Positions 33,811-45,740 of a stretch of DNA of 64,000 bases are shown here, piece after piece (the first letter of the stretch is position 1; each line of letters opens with the position of its first letter). The stretch is from Prosopocoilus inquinatus (Eukaryota; Arthropoda; Insecta; Coleoptera; Lucanidae): NCBI GenBank assembly GCA_036172665.1, contig CM069877.1, positions 20,361,001 through 20,425,000 of the forward strand, written 5' to 3'. The position numbers and the translations under genes were made by a program. The notes under the pieces are model-generated. The model worked only from the letters and a program-made list of their open reading frames with translations. It was not told the DNA's origin and ran no database searches.

Positions 33811-34342
33811 CCGTCTAATTCTCTAGTAGCCGCTTTACACCATCTAATTGTCCAATTGATTTTAAATATGACTTCAGAAATATGCGTTCACTTCACATAA
33901 TTTGAGTTATGCGGTTTGATTTTTCATCTAACGTTTCATAACAATGGAGTTGTCCATTTAATTTTTTCAAATGCTTTTATCAAATGCAAAAATCAAATCG
34001 AAAATCAGATAGTGTAAAGCGTTAGAGGATACTTGTAAGTACCACGGTTATATTAAATTTCAATCCGGGCTTTCCACGTGTTATGTAGTGTGTTTCATTG
34101 TACACGAAAACACCTAAATAATTCTTTTATTAATAACGCAATTATTATATCAGTTATTCAGACCATGAAGATGAATATTTTTGTAGGAATGATATTTTTT
34201 AGGGTCCAATTCTAGTCGATTCGAGTAAAGTCATACTAGCCGTTAATGTAGAATAAAAGATTATTTACAAAAGTTGATGAAATGCAGAAATGTATTATAT
34301 GCGAATTTTTTGGTTAAAGTTTGCCTTAATATACATATGAAT

Positions 34343-34740
34343 ATACCGGGCCTTCTTTTACTGTATGCAAATATTTAAACCTGTAATACATCACCATAAA
34401 TAGCAACGATTGAACTCTTATGTCCATAACAAAAAGCTAATAGTTTTCGAGAGAAATGCATTGGTAGGTTTTCTCCAAACCGTCTGAGAACGGCTGGCAC
34501 AGCTAACGAGTGGATGGTAGGCCGCCTCGCACGTTTGAATGACGACGCGTATGTAGGTTAGTGTTTCGCGATGTCGTAACCGAACACATTTTTGATTCGT
34601 ATGACGCCTAATAATAGATCGTAACAATAAAAATATTTTAAATGCGTTCACAAAGCGCCTGGATTTATTAAAATAAATAAATGCAATTTTACTCCAAGTA
34701 ATTACAATTTTATATAGTTTCAAAGTATAAACCGGCGATA
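34343..34740. repeat. Dispersed repeat with TACCGGG end, copy 1
   Basis: Aligns in direct orientation with 36603-36960 through AATGCATTGG, CTGGCACAGC, TTTGAATGACGACGCG, GATTCGTATGACGCCT and TTATTAAAATAAATAAATGC. The shared left end is ACCGGG. The minus-strand open frame over it shows no motif. Confidence 0.75.
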
Positions 34741-34835
34741 CTAGATGAAAAATGCTCCTCAAAAACGCGGGTGAGTTAAATTAAAGTTAAATAATGACAT
34801 CATAATTTTATTTTTCGCATATTGATTGATATCTT

Positions 34836-34965
34836 AGGGTCCGTTTTTCAGTCACAAGTTAACATTAACCTTTAGTTTATTGCTATGGAAACAATTGTCT
34901 TTGTACCTGTTACCATGGAAATAAACTGAGAGTTAAGGTTAACTTGTGATCGAAAAACCTGGCCT
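34836..34965. mobile_element. 130-bp MITE with about 52-bp terminal inverted repeats
   Basis: Left AGGGTCCGTTTTTCAGTCAC pairs with right GATCGAAAAACCTGGCCT, and CAAGTTAACATTAACC pairs with GGTTAACTTG and its neighbours. The centre is a short non-palindromic stretch. Confidence 0.85.
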
Positions 34966-36600
34966 TAAAGTTAAAGTATTCTTGCATGCATTTCATGAGT
35001 CCCAGTTTCGTATTTCTTTTGATGCCAGTTAGTGCGACAATTTTTTGCTGTTTTTACAACGGACGGCAACCTGCCGCCTTGCGTTTAAAGTAAAGTAGTA
35101 TTAACATTTTTCTGCAGTTATGAAAAACTGGTGCACAAATTTTCGGATTTATTCATCGATGTTTGACATCCTAAAATAAATAAAAGTAACAATACTTGCC
35201 CAGTGAAATAAAATTTTAAATTAAATAAAATTTTAAATGAAATAATTAATAAACGATATCAGTGATTATTATTACGAGACGTTGCAGAGTTTATTTGAAT
35301 GCGAGACAGATTACAGAGGAAAGCATCACTGACCTTGCTACATTTCTTTCTCGCTCATTTCAGCAGTTCCAAATTAGAATTCAGAATTGAAATGCGAATC
35401 GAATGCAACTTATGCAAAAGAGTCCTGTCTAGTTTAATAGCTCTCAAAACGCAATTTATCGGTATTTACAAATTATAATAAATTCATATATAATTGATAT
35501 GTTAGAAAAGACATACTGTACATATTAGCTTCGTCTGTTATCCTGCAATGGTGTACAGCAATACATACTTTTTCCCAAAATATGCTGTACAACCTGAAAT
35601 CTCTGTGTGGTATTTCAGTATCAATAAGTATGATTCTTATTAAATTATGCATTTTTTTTAATTAAGCACTTTATTGGATTCGAAATCGTTTGATATGCCC
35701 CGAAAAGATTAAATTTTGTCCATATACATCGTAGAAACAAATTTGTAATTTACATATAATCCCAGCTCTACTGATCACAAAAATACTCCAAACAGGAAGT
35801 TTCGCTGAAAATGTTTAATTTCATTTTCTCCAGAATAATACGAATCGAAAACTACAGCGACCGCCAAAAAGTTCGCCCCATAAGAGCATTTTTTATGATT
35901 GATTTTTTTTACTTTTTGTGCCACTAGTTTGTGCACATTCTATGTATAACCAAATATAAGCAGGACTGATCTGGTTACCTATTTAAAATACGAAAACTAA
36001 AATTTCCATTTTTAGGGTCCCTCTCTTTATCTTGTAAAGATAAGGTATACATTTGGAGTTAGCATTGGTTCAGTAAACGTAAGTCGGTGTGTAACGATAA
36101 CCAGTGGTCACCTGGTCATATTTAATTTCACATTTTAAAGTTAAAGTAGTTGCAGAGATAATTCCTTTTCCTGTAATGGTTGTTAATTTATTTATTAAAT
36201 ACTATCATTTTTAAATTGGTTTTCTCTTTCGAAAAAAGTTATTCGTATTAAAGTTACTTTCAGAACGGAATCGAGGTAAGTGGAATTGAAACAATTTTGT
36301 AAAGACATGACATTTGTTTCAGTGTCTGTTCTTAAAGCAAACAAAACAAGTAGAACAAACGGCAGTCACCTTTTTTTCAAATGGATACATAAGTCTTTTT
36401 ATATTTGATTTTTTCTCCGAATTCAATGATATGCCATGACTTCATTTAGGTCCAGTATTTACGAAAATAAATGCAGTAAAAGATTTAATTTCGACTGAAT
36501 TATCCTCAAAAATTACTGGTGTACCTTGAAAAATTTGGTTTGAAAGTGCAAAATTGAGACAGAAAATTGACGAACTGAAAAAAATAATGAATTTCTTGAA
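34966..36600. other. AT-rich spacer, nothing recognised
   Basis: CCGCCAAAAAGTTCGCCCC near 35863 resembles the end of some Tc1-like elements, but no partner was found. The rest is uninterpreted. Confidence 0.45.
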
Positions 36601-36602
36601 AA

Positions 36603-36960
36603 ATGTACCGGGTTTTAATGTGTGCGAATATTTAAACTTATAATACATCAACATAAATGGCAAAGATTGAACTTGTATGTCCATAAGAAAAAGATAACAG
36701 TTTTCGAAAAAAATGCATTGGCAAATTTTCACCAAACCGTTTCAGAACTGCTGGCACAGCCTGCTCTCGCGAAGACCGTCTCACCTGTTTGAATGACGAC
36801 GCGAATATAGGTCAGTGTTTCAGGATGTCGTAAACGAAGATCTATTTGATTCGTATGACGCCTGTTAGTAGTTTGTAACAATCAAAACATTTTAAACGCG
36901 TTCACAGAGCGCGTAGTTTTATTAAAATAAATAAATGCAACTTCACTCAACTGTGCCTCA
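36603..36960. repeat. Dispersed repeat with TACCGGG end, copy 2
   Basis: Direct-orientation copy of 34343-34740, about 2.3 kb downstream of it. Numerous point differences show both are old. Confidence 0.75.
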
Positions 36961-38126
36961 ACAATACGGACGAGTTAAATAATGTTAATAAATTTAAATT
37001 TACTGAACAAAATAATAATTTACTTAAGAAATCATTTACCACATAAGCAAACCATGTTACCAAGTGACGATATTGACACTGTCCCTTTTTTTGGCTAGAT
37101 ACTTAAAATTAACAGAAGAATCGGGGAATTCCCTTGTCCTTAAAAATACCCAACACAGCGTATCTTTGACACGCTAGATAAATTTGTCCCAAGTAGAATT
37201 GAATATAAGATTACAAAAATTCCTTAAACCGATCGATTTTACTTAACATTTACTGATAATTGCTTTCTAAAATTAATCTTAAATTCATTGTTTGCGCGAC
37301 GGGACTTTTCGTAATTAAAACTCAACACAATGAAGTTCGTTCTGAAGGCATTTATACCAACGATAATAGTATATCCAGCGCTGAATACTGACGTTGTGTT
37401 TTTTGCCAGTTGGCATTAAATAAATGGATAACATTCAACTCTAATAATAGAGCAAAATGAGAAATAATATTTGTATTAATTCGAACAATTTGAAATAAAT
37501 GATTGATTTTTTTTTTTCATAATAACACTAAAAACAATTCACGTTGAAATAGAAATCTATCCCATCAGTTCTGTTTGTTGTTTATTGATTGTATTGAAAC
37601 AAAAAGTATAATAAAAAATTAGTGTTATATAGTTTATTACTCAATAGTTACTAAAATCATTTACAAAGTCATTAAGTCATTTAGAACATGGTTAACACAA
37701 TAAAAAACAATTTGTCTAATAAACGAAACTCATTACAAAATGCTATTAATCACAGTTAAACAAACGGGGAGTGTAAGATATGCTTGCTTTTTCTGTAGTG
37801 TGCAGGACTCAGCAATGCAACACCAAATAAGAGTATTATACCATATGCCCGTCTGACATTAGGACATAGCGATTAACATGGAGGAACAGAAGTCGCTTTA
37901 TAATATCTGCCTGAATAAATTTATATGAGTACGTAGGATATATTCAGAAAGACCATAAAATTTAAAACATTTTAATACCGGATTTGCTGGATTTTAGCTG
38001 CTATTTTCTTGTAAATTAAGAAAAAAACAAATTTTCTTATTTGGCTTCAACAATGTGTTTTAATCAAAGTTGTAAACGATTCTCGTGGACAAGTGGTAGT
38101 GTCGAGTTTGATCGAATTACGTAACT
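36961..38126. other. AT-rich spacer, nothing recognised
   Basis: No coding, RNA or terminal-repeat signal could be supported. Confidence 0.5.
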
Positions 38127-38136
38127 GTCAGGTTTA

Positions 38137-39445
38137 TGACCGGTTTCACAAAGCTTTGTTAAAGCGTTGATTAACTCTTCAACCGTTAAGTTTAATCAGT
38201 GTTAAAAATTTGATGCTGTTTCACAAAACAAAAAACTATTATGTTAATCTGTGATTAACTAATTGGAGTTTACGTTTGGCAACATCGAGAAATTGCCACT
38301 TTGATACCGCTTTAAAGTAATCTGTCCGGCACGGCGTCAGGCAGTGTGAGGTTAGAAACTCAAAATAAATAAATACATCTTAAATTCTTCGCATTAGTGC
38401 AGTCAGAGATTTTTAAAAATGAAACAGGAAAAAGAAAGAGAGGAAGGAAACTTTAGTGCAGTTGAATTACTTGAACAAATTTGGCAAAAACACATTTTCT
38501 GTTGTGGTACAGTTCAGCGGGATTACCACCAGGTGAAATAATTTTAACAAGAGGTACAATCTGTGGTGCCAATGACATGATAAAAGCCTAATATTAACTT
38601 ACGGAGCTTCTTCTATTGGCAATTTAATTAACTGTTTGCTTTGCCTTGCAATAAGATGAGTGACACGATGAATTATTCTACGTATCGATGGTTTCTGAAA
38701 GTATCAGGAATCAGGTGTTGAAATATTTCAGTGGATAATAACGTAAGTTTATCAGCAACTGATTTGTACCATAAAATAAATTTATTTTTGCTTGTTGGAG
38801 GTTCTAGTGTGGGACCAAAGCATTCCATAACTCCTTTGGAAAAGCGAAACGTTAAATTCATTATCATCCAAATCATTAAAAGGATTATTTTTGTCTCTTA
38901 TAAAATGAATCCTACCTTAAGGAGGCATTTCTTTATCGTCAGAGAAGAAAGTGAGGTTGCAGACATTCTGAAGTAATTTTGAATTGTTCGTTGTTGAAAA
39001 TAATTTCCGAAATAGTGTTGTAAAAATTAATCAATAAACCAAGTGAGTAAAAATTACAGAAATGTCATTATTTTTCATATTTAAGGTACGTTACATTTTT
39101 AAATAAAATTAAAAATTAAAAATAATTATTTTTTAGATATATGTGTGGAATTTTTTTGCTTTATAATAACTATGGAAAATTCACTCGTTACTTTTTAATC
39201 GCTCGAATTCTATCGATTAATCTAACGCCTGATTAGACAGAAGTAAACGAAGCGTTATCTCTTAATCGAGCTTTGTGAAACACTTAACGGAGCATTAAGA
39301 CTATTTGACGACCGATTAGAGAGCGAGCCGTTTAGTAATCATCGTTAATTTAATAATCGTTAAATGCAGTTGTTTTCCTATTTAATCATTCGTTACAGAG
39401 TTAATCGAAACTTAAATATTTAACGAAGCTGTGTGAAACCGGCCA
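38137..39445 (-). mobile_element. PIF/Harbinger element with TTA target duplication
   Basis: Ends TGACCGGTTTCACAAAGCTT and AAGCTGTGTGAAACCGGCCA are inverted copies, and TTA flanks both (38134-38136 and 39446-39448). The 3-bp TTA/TWA target is the hallmark of PIF/Harbinger. The element carries degraded transposase sequence on the minus strand. It interrupts the outermost bases of a hAT-type MITE (39449-40176). Confidence 0.9.
38440..38770 (-). pseudogene. HARBI1-like (PIF/Harbinger) transposase remnant
   Basis: Minus-strand pieces in different frames give, in family order, LLINLRYYPLKYF, then FQKPSIRRIIHRVTHLIARQ continuing SKQLIKLPIEEA, then HVIGTTDCT and KIISPGGNPAELYHNRK. In Harbinger transposases these are the N-terminal helical region, the helix-turn-helix-like segment and the block with the first catalytic Asp (GTTDCT). 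Frame breaks separate them and the rest of the catalytic domain is not recognisable, so it is a pseudogene. Confidence 0.82.
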
Positions 39446-39448
39446 TTA

Positions 39449-40176
39449 GAGTTGTGTCGTTCACGAATAATTAAGTTGTTTCGAGCGAATCTTTTGAGTA
39501 AAGATTCGTTCATTTCGTTCGTTCGTGAACGAACGAATCTTTTCGAAAGATTTGATTCAGATGAACGAAATGAACGAATCACGCTGCACCGTAGCTTCCA
39601 ATTTTATTCGTGCATTTTTCACCTCTTGTTTTCATCTATTTTAATAATGAAAATATGTTATATGAATCATCCTGTACATTTGTACATTTTTGGAAAAAGA
39701 ATAAAATTACTTTATCAATAACATAACACAGTATATTAATCAAAAAGTTTGTGATATGTACGGCTTTCAATAACATTTCCAATGTTCAGGTAGGCTGTGA
39801 GTGAAAAATTTTTAAACAGTTTAAATTTCCTGTCAAATCTCAGTCAGATTATTTGAAAATTAAATCTGAGCATAAAAGAAGTGTTGGTTGGAAATAATTT
39901 AGTGTTTTTAATATAAATAAAGGAAAATGTAATTATTGTTTGAAAGAAGTGTGTACGGCGGGAATCGATATAACAAATACGGCGAGCGACCCGATCCGTT
40001 CTTTCATTCATCGGGTTCATTTCGTTCATTTCGTTCATTTCGTTCATATCGTTCACCGACTCAAAGATTCGTTCGTTCGTTTTTTTAAGAACGAATCATT
40101 TGAGTCATTCATACTAATAGTATGAACGATTCGTACTAATAGTATGAACGATTCGTTCGTGAACGACACAACTCTA
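39449..40176. mobile_element. hAT-type MITE, left edge split by the Harbinger insertion
   Basis: Ends GAGTTGTGTCGTTCACGAA and TTCGTTCGTGAACGACACAACTCTA are inverted. The first two bases (TA) of its left end sit at 38135-38136, on the far side of the Harbinger element. GTCAGGTT occurs at 38127-38134 and 40177-40184, an 8-bp target duplication as expected for hAT. Next to the ends are stretches of TTCGTTCA-like microsatellite. No transposase is present. Confidence 0.85.
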
Positions 40177-40309
40177 GTCAGGTTGCGGTGTGTCTTTTTT
40201 TCATAATTTTTTTTAAAGTTTGAATTTCTTTTCAAAAATGCATCTGAACAAGTTTCTTCTTTCTTTTTTTCACATACTTTATTTAATTAAAAAAATATCA
40301 GGTTAAAAA

Positions 40310-40400
40310 AATTTAAAAATGTATATTTTCTACTTAGGATTTGAACCTGTAACCTCTCCATGCCGCAACTTCGCCGGTAACTGCCTGGCCACACAAATAT
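40310..40400 (-). repeat. Possible tRNA-derived SINE or tRNA relic
   Basis: The minus strand has a perfect B-box-like GGTTCAAATCC (around 40350) preceded at tRNA-like distance by TGGCCAGGCAGTTACCGG, an A-box-like string. The anticodon arm does not pair, so it is not a functional tRNA. Confidence 0.35.
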
Positions 40401-41730
40401 GGTTTATTTCTCGTTTCTGATCTGGCTGTTAAGTGTGCAAAATAAAAATCATTTCCTTTTTTCGTTATTTTTAAGTAATTAACAATTAAAATATCATACA
40501 TTTAATATCAAAATACTTCAAATGCCCAATTCTTTCCGACTGCAACCTGCAAATTGCTATGAATTTATTCAGGAAGATAATATAAATTAATTTCTGTTTT
40601 CCCATGTTAATCCCAATGTTCTAATGGCAGACGGACATACTGTATATATCATATATATTATACTGAATTATGTCGTTTTGATAATTCTGGTACTTGAGAC
40701 CTAAATTATGATAATGACATGTTGAAGACCTCTACTTGAAAGCAGTAATTATGTAAGTATCATACGCGATGTAAATTGGATTTTTTTCATATCATTCCGT
40801 TAGAGCTACTGATAAATAAAAAGGTTCCTTATTTCTGGTATTTCGATGAGAAACACTGAAGTAGATATTTAATAAGACAGAGGCCCGAGTTTAAATGCGG
40901 TATCTGGCACGTTATATCGGAATCAATTTCTGCTTAGCTATCAACAAGCTCTTCATGTCGCAAAGATCTCTCAGGTATTAAAGTTTACAGTGTGCTATCC
41001 GAAAAATCAAAGCGTTCAATAGAGTTTCTACATACATTTAGAACAGGAATAGAATCATATCTTTTTGGATAAGTATCTGCATAGGTACGCTAGACGAATA
41101 TTTTTCCGATAAATATTGAATGTATTTTTTTTTATAAAATACATGTTACTGCACGAACTCTAAAAGTACGTTACGCCTTTGTAATCTTATGGTCGCTTAA
41201 AAAAAGCCAAAACTAAGATATTAGATTTGTTGATACACTATTTAACAGAAAATCGCATGGTGAGTACAGGAGTGCTTAAAAGAAAAGCGACGGCGATGGC
41301 GGTATGGTTTAAATAAGTTTAGTTTAAATAAAGATCAGGTTCGTACAATTTTATTACTTTTCGTCGCGTTTCTTTTAAGCACTGTTGCACAAAATATGCG
41401 CTGCAGATGTTAATTACGCAATGTTCCACAGAATTGAACAGAAATAAACAACCTTCACATTTTCCGAATTCACAATAGGTACTTCACTGTCCTATTTTTA
41501 CCTTTATAATATCACAAAGGGTACGACGTCTTTTATCTCCATAGTTAGTAGAAATGACGCATTTTACAAGTAAACCCAGGCAACAACGCCGGAGGTACAT
41601 TCTATTAATAAGCAATAATTTAATTGAATTTACCTGTTAGCGGCGAACGTCCGCTAGTTTTTAATTAAACAAGCGGATTGTATTGCTTTTGAGTTAAGCG
41701 CCGAATCGGTTTAATTTCATTTCACACGTC
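40401..41730. other. AT-rich spacer, nothing recognised
   Basis: No coding or repeat signal could be supported. Confidence 0.5.
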
Positions 41731-41736
41731 GTAGCA

Positions 41737-42437
41737 GGGGCCTTATTCTCAAATCAGCAAACGTGCATGTCGAATGCGACATTGCTAAAATGTCTACTAA
41801 AACTAATTCTCAAATGTCGCGTACGACAAATTTTCGACATTTTTAGTAGAGATATTGTAGAGTGGTCAAAACCACTCTCCATTTGTCATGTCGTGTACGA
41901 CACGAACAGAACGAGGTTATGTAATTTCATTTCGCAGGTGTGTTGAAGTGGTTATTGATTTCGTGCATTAAATTATGGCAGAAGAATTATTCAAAATTTA
42001 GAAGAAAATGAAGGGGCAATGATGTATTTCATATATCTTTTGTGAATTTTCCACATAAAATTACTACATTATTCTCAACCTGCACTAAATTACTTAACAG
42101 TTCTTTCTGTCGCGCATTACAATATTGTTTTTTATTTGTTTCCATAATTTGTTGTCTGGATGCACGAGGGAGCCCTCTACTGCACGATACTGATAAACAA
42201 AAATTATGGTGGTAAATTTCAGATTTGCCAACTTGAATAATATGAAATATGCGGCCGAATGCTATTCAATTGAACTAATATACAACGTTGTCAAATCGCT
42301 TCGTCGACAATCGGAGTCGCGTACGACATTCACTTCGAATAGTGTTTGAGAATACAGAAATCAAAACTTGTGCGACTTTAGTCTTCGACAATTGTCGATT
42401 TCTAGTGTCACCACTCGACATTTGAGAATAGCCCCCC
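41737..42437. mobile_element. MITE with GGGGC...ATTCTCAAA ends
   Basis: Left AGGGGCCTTATTCTCAAAT pairs with right ATTTGAGAATAGCCCCCC. Internal ATGTCGAATGCGACATT and CGACAATTGTCGATTTC-type strings repeat the CGACA theme near both ends. About 700 bp, with no transposase. The target duplication could not be fixed because of the G/C run. Confidence 0.78.
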
Positions 42438-42439
42438 AG

Positions 42440-43660
42440 GTCTTAAATTTTATGGTTCTATTTGAGAACGCGTTTCAGCAAAGTACTCGGCTTAATTACG
42501 GGTTCCATGAGGACTGGAATTAGTCTTTTGCTCGGATTGGGAAAGATGCCGCACGATCTTCCAGAATTGACTCGCGATGAGTATTGGAATAGTCCGAATT
42601 TAATCAGAATGGAAAACGAAATCGTGACGGATTATCGATTTCTGAGTTATCTTACCAATTTCATAACCCTGACAATGAGGTGCACATCGAAGGGATCTAT
42701 CAGAACCAATATTTGTATTTCTAATTATTAAAAATAATAATGTTCGAATTAATTTAATTAATTGGCTAAGTGTTTAATTTGAAGACGACTAAAAAAATAT
42801 GGTGAATACCAAAGTGGAAATAGATCTTACTGCGTACCCTCTTCGCAATACTGTTAATTAAATTACATTCTTCGTTAATACCATTGAGATATGAACATCA
42901 AATTAATTTAATTAAGTACCCAACATTCAAACACGGCGAAAGGTTAAAAAAATCATTATTTATATACAAGGTGAACTTAATAGTTTAGTAAAATGTTCTC
43001 TTGAGAAAGACAAAATATTACGATTCGCTCAATAATGTTTTACATAAAAGTTGTCTGAAGAACTAAAACCGGGCAATTTTTAACGTTCATATTTTTCTCT
43101 GACCGTTTCTTTACATTCTTTCATTTTGTTTCGTGAATTCTTCGTTGAAATTCTTATTTCTCCCGACTTTTGCTTTAGGTTCAATTTAAATGCGGACGTT
43201 GTCATCTGATTGACGAACCTTTCTTCAGTCATACTCTGTGGTCATTCTACTCTAATTTTCGGAAATTAATCTTTAGATGTAGCCAATGGTCAAACAAATC
43301 AATATATTTATCGATTAATTCTGTTGACGTAACGGAAATGACGCAGTGTTCCTTCCTTTTGAGAGTTCATCTCACGACATTATGATTCTGGTGGCTCCAT
43401 TTTGCAGACGCGTTGTTTCCGAGTGCAATTTATGGATTTTTGTTAGGTCCCGGGGCTTCGTAAATTACCCAGTTGAGTGAAAAAAAAACAGTTTATTTTT
43501 ATTTGAATTTGGAGATTTCGGACACCTGTCGTCAAAAATCTTAAATTTCTGTGTGGTGTCTGAACATTCTCGGACAGTAATTTTTTTTGTAAAAAATACA
43601 TTTTTTTAAATAACAGTAAGCCTTAACTTAATATTCACACGAAAAGTTACGCTGATGATC
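42440..43660. other. Unassigned spacer
   Basis: An 89-codon plus-strand frame at 42462-42731 has no recognised motif. Nothing else could be supported. Confidence 0.45.
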
Positions 43661-44190
43661 CTCACCAAAACTTTAATCTAATTAATTTAAAACTTTAATT
43701 GTAATTATAATTTAGACAATAATACTAACACTCTCAATATGGCCTCACGAACCTAAAACACTTTTAACCCCACTAATCAACCAGAGAATATTCCAATTTA
43801 TCCCATTTGAAACTTTAGATTTTACCACTCCGACATTTTTGGAAGATCAAAATGATCAAAATGGCCTCGTCAACTTTAATTTCAATTTTGAACAACATAA
43901 TCCTAACCATAGTTTATTCCAACCTACACAGTTAACCCAAACATTTGAAATGTTTCATAATCTCAATTATAACGTCTGACATATCTTTAATTCCCCTATA
44001 GTACAAGGTCATAAATTTCACAAAAGGTACCTGAATTTGTCTAACGTAGAATTTACCTCATAAAGAGATCACTTTATTGAATAAAGACCCGAAATTTTCC
44101 ATCAAACCCAAAATTAATAATTCCAAGTTAAATAATTTTTTAATACTTACTGAATTCAAAGAACAAATCAGGTTTGGATACTCTGAATAT

Positions 44191-44298
44191 TTGTAAGTAC
44201 AAAGTTTCCTGACGAAGCTATAAATCTACAGAGAAACGTTGAGTGTGTTCCCACCATATTTCTGTCCGCTTCAAGATTAAAAAACTTTGTACTTACAA
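44191..44298 (+). ncRNA. Hammerhead core enclosed by a perfect 17-bp stem, in the Penelope-like leader
   Basis: TTGTAAGTACAAAGTTT (44191-44207) is the exact reverse complement of 44282-44298. Just inside the left arm is CTGACGA (44209-44215), and GAAAC follows at 44233-44237. That is the topology of a type I hammerhead with a long stem I and the remaining bases as stem III (TTGAG pairs loosely with CTTCAA). Stem II is poor, so activity is doubtful. Placement directly before the Penelope-like RT matches the known location in such elements. Confidence 0.6.
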
Positions 44299-45740
44299 TT
44301 TTCATCGGATAAGAATCAACTTCATTTCTGAATTTTTAAATACTTACAATTCAAAAGCTCATGACAACACAGATTCAGATACCCTCAACTATGTAAAAAG
44401 AAAAATCAAAGATCACAACTGGATTGTTAGTAGAGCAGACAAAGGTTCTTGCCTTGTCTGTCTTAATAAAGAGGATTACTTTCACAAAGTTGAAAACTTC
44501 TTAAATGACAATAATTTCATCTCCCTCAGTTCAGACCCCGGACCTAAATTCAACAAAACTTTAAGATCCATAGTATAGAAAAATAAGAACGGCCCCTTAA
44601 TAAATAATAAACAACATTTGTGTATGAATCCGTTAACACCCAGTTTATGTGGGCCACCCAAGGTACATAAACAAAATGTTCTCATCCGTCCAGTTGTTAG
44701 TTTTTGTAATTCCCCGGCATATAAATTGGCTGCAACACTAGACTCCATTCCTAGAGAACACCTTTTCTTAACCCATAAATATACTGCCAAAAATACCGCT
44801 GACCTTGTCAACAAATTACACCCTTGTAATATTAACCAAAATTCTCATTTCTTTGGATGTAGTTAATTTATTTACCACTATACCTATTCAAGTCTCTCTT
44901 GATTATGTTAACGAACTGCTTTTAGAATCTGATTTGTCTGATGACAAATCAGACAAATTAAACTCTAAAAACAGTTCGTATTCGCTGTATTTCTGAATTA
45001 TTATTACAAATAACTTTAAAACAATTTTTTTTTTCAATTTAATAACAAATTTTACGGACTATCCTGCAGTTTATTTATGGGTTATAACTTAAGCCCACTC
45101 TTAGCTGAAATTTTTATGAATAACCTTGAGTCTATGTTTTTCAATTCCGATCACCCACTTAAAAAAACATTAAATTCTTTGCCCGTTGCGTTGTTGATAT
45201 ACTGGTAGTTTTGATGGGTGATGCCACTATTGCTAATCTTCTTCTCGATTTATTTAGTACTTTTAATAATAATATCAAATTTACTCTCGAAATCGAAAAA
45301 GACATAGCTAGACATTAACATTCTTAGACTTCCCTCATCCCTTAAATTTAAAATCTTCAGGAAACCTACGAATACGAACGCCACAATTAATTTCAACCCT
45401 AATTACTCCTTCCAATATAAATTATCGACTGTTTCTTCTTTTTTACAGAGCTTTTTCAATACCTATGAGTTTTTCCGATTTCACCGTAGAAATTAAAACT
45501 ATTTGTCAAATTAAGCACAGCAATAATTTTTCTATTGAAATCATCTCCAATCTATTTTATGAAAGTAAGAATATTCTCATTAATAGAGCCGTTTTCCCCA
45601 GCTTTGAACATACCTTGACCTCCTCTAATAACTTCATGTACGTTTCGTTAGCCTATCTAGGTACTATTTCCGAAAAACTTAGAAAAGCTCTTAAGAAGCT
45701 TGAAGGCATAAAGATCAATTTTTCAAGTGATTATAACTAG
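44243..45740 (+). pseudogene. Penelope-like reverse transcriptase pseudogene, endonuclease missing
   Basis: Penelope blocks follow in order. DHNWIVSRADKGSCLVCLNK and EDYFHKVENFL occur at 44400-44500, and LCGPPKVHKQNVLIRPVVSF near 44650-44720. After a frame change come SLDVVNLFTTIPIQV near 44850-44890 and LSPLLAEIFMNNLE near 45090. Next is FARCVVDILVV near 45178, where the family has an aromatic-Val-Asp-Asp box and the first Asp reads Val. Finally VSLAYLGTISEKLRKAL occurs near 45640-45690. Several stops and shifts occur between blocks. The GIY-YIG endonuclease that should follow is absent: the sequence runs into another repeat at 45738. Confidence 0.92.

Noticed and set aside
34418..34762. 114-codon minus-strand open frame
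   Set aside because: It overlaps a dispersed repeat whose second copy (36603-36960) does not conserve the frame.
39480..40160. CRISPR-like array of TTCGTTCATTTCGTTCATTT
   Set aside because: It is a simple microsatellite at the ends of the hAT MITE, without spacers, in a eukaryotic context.
40310..40400. Functional tRNA gene on the minus strand
   Set aside because: The B-box is good but the anticodon arm does not pair. It is listed only as a possible SINE or relic.
42462..42731. 89-codon plus-strand frame
   Set aside because: No motif or supporting context, so chance is a sufficient explanation.
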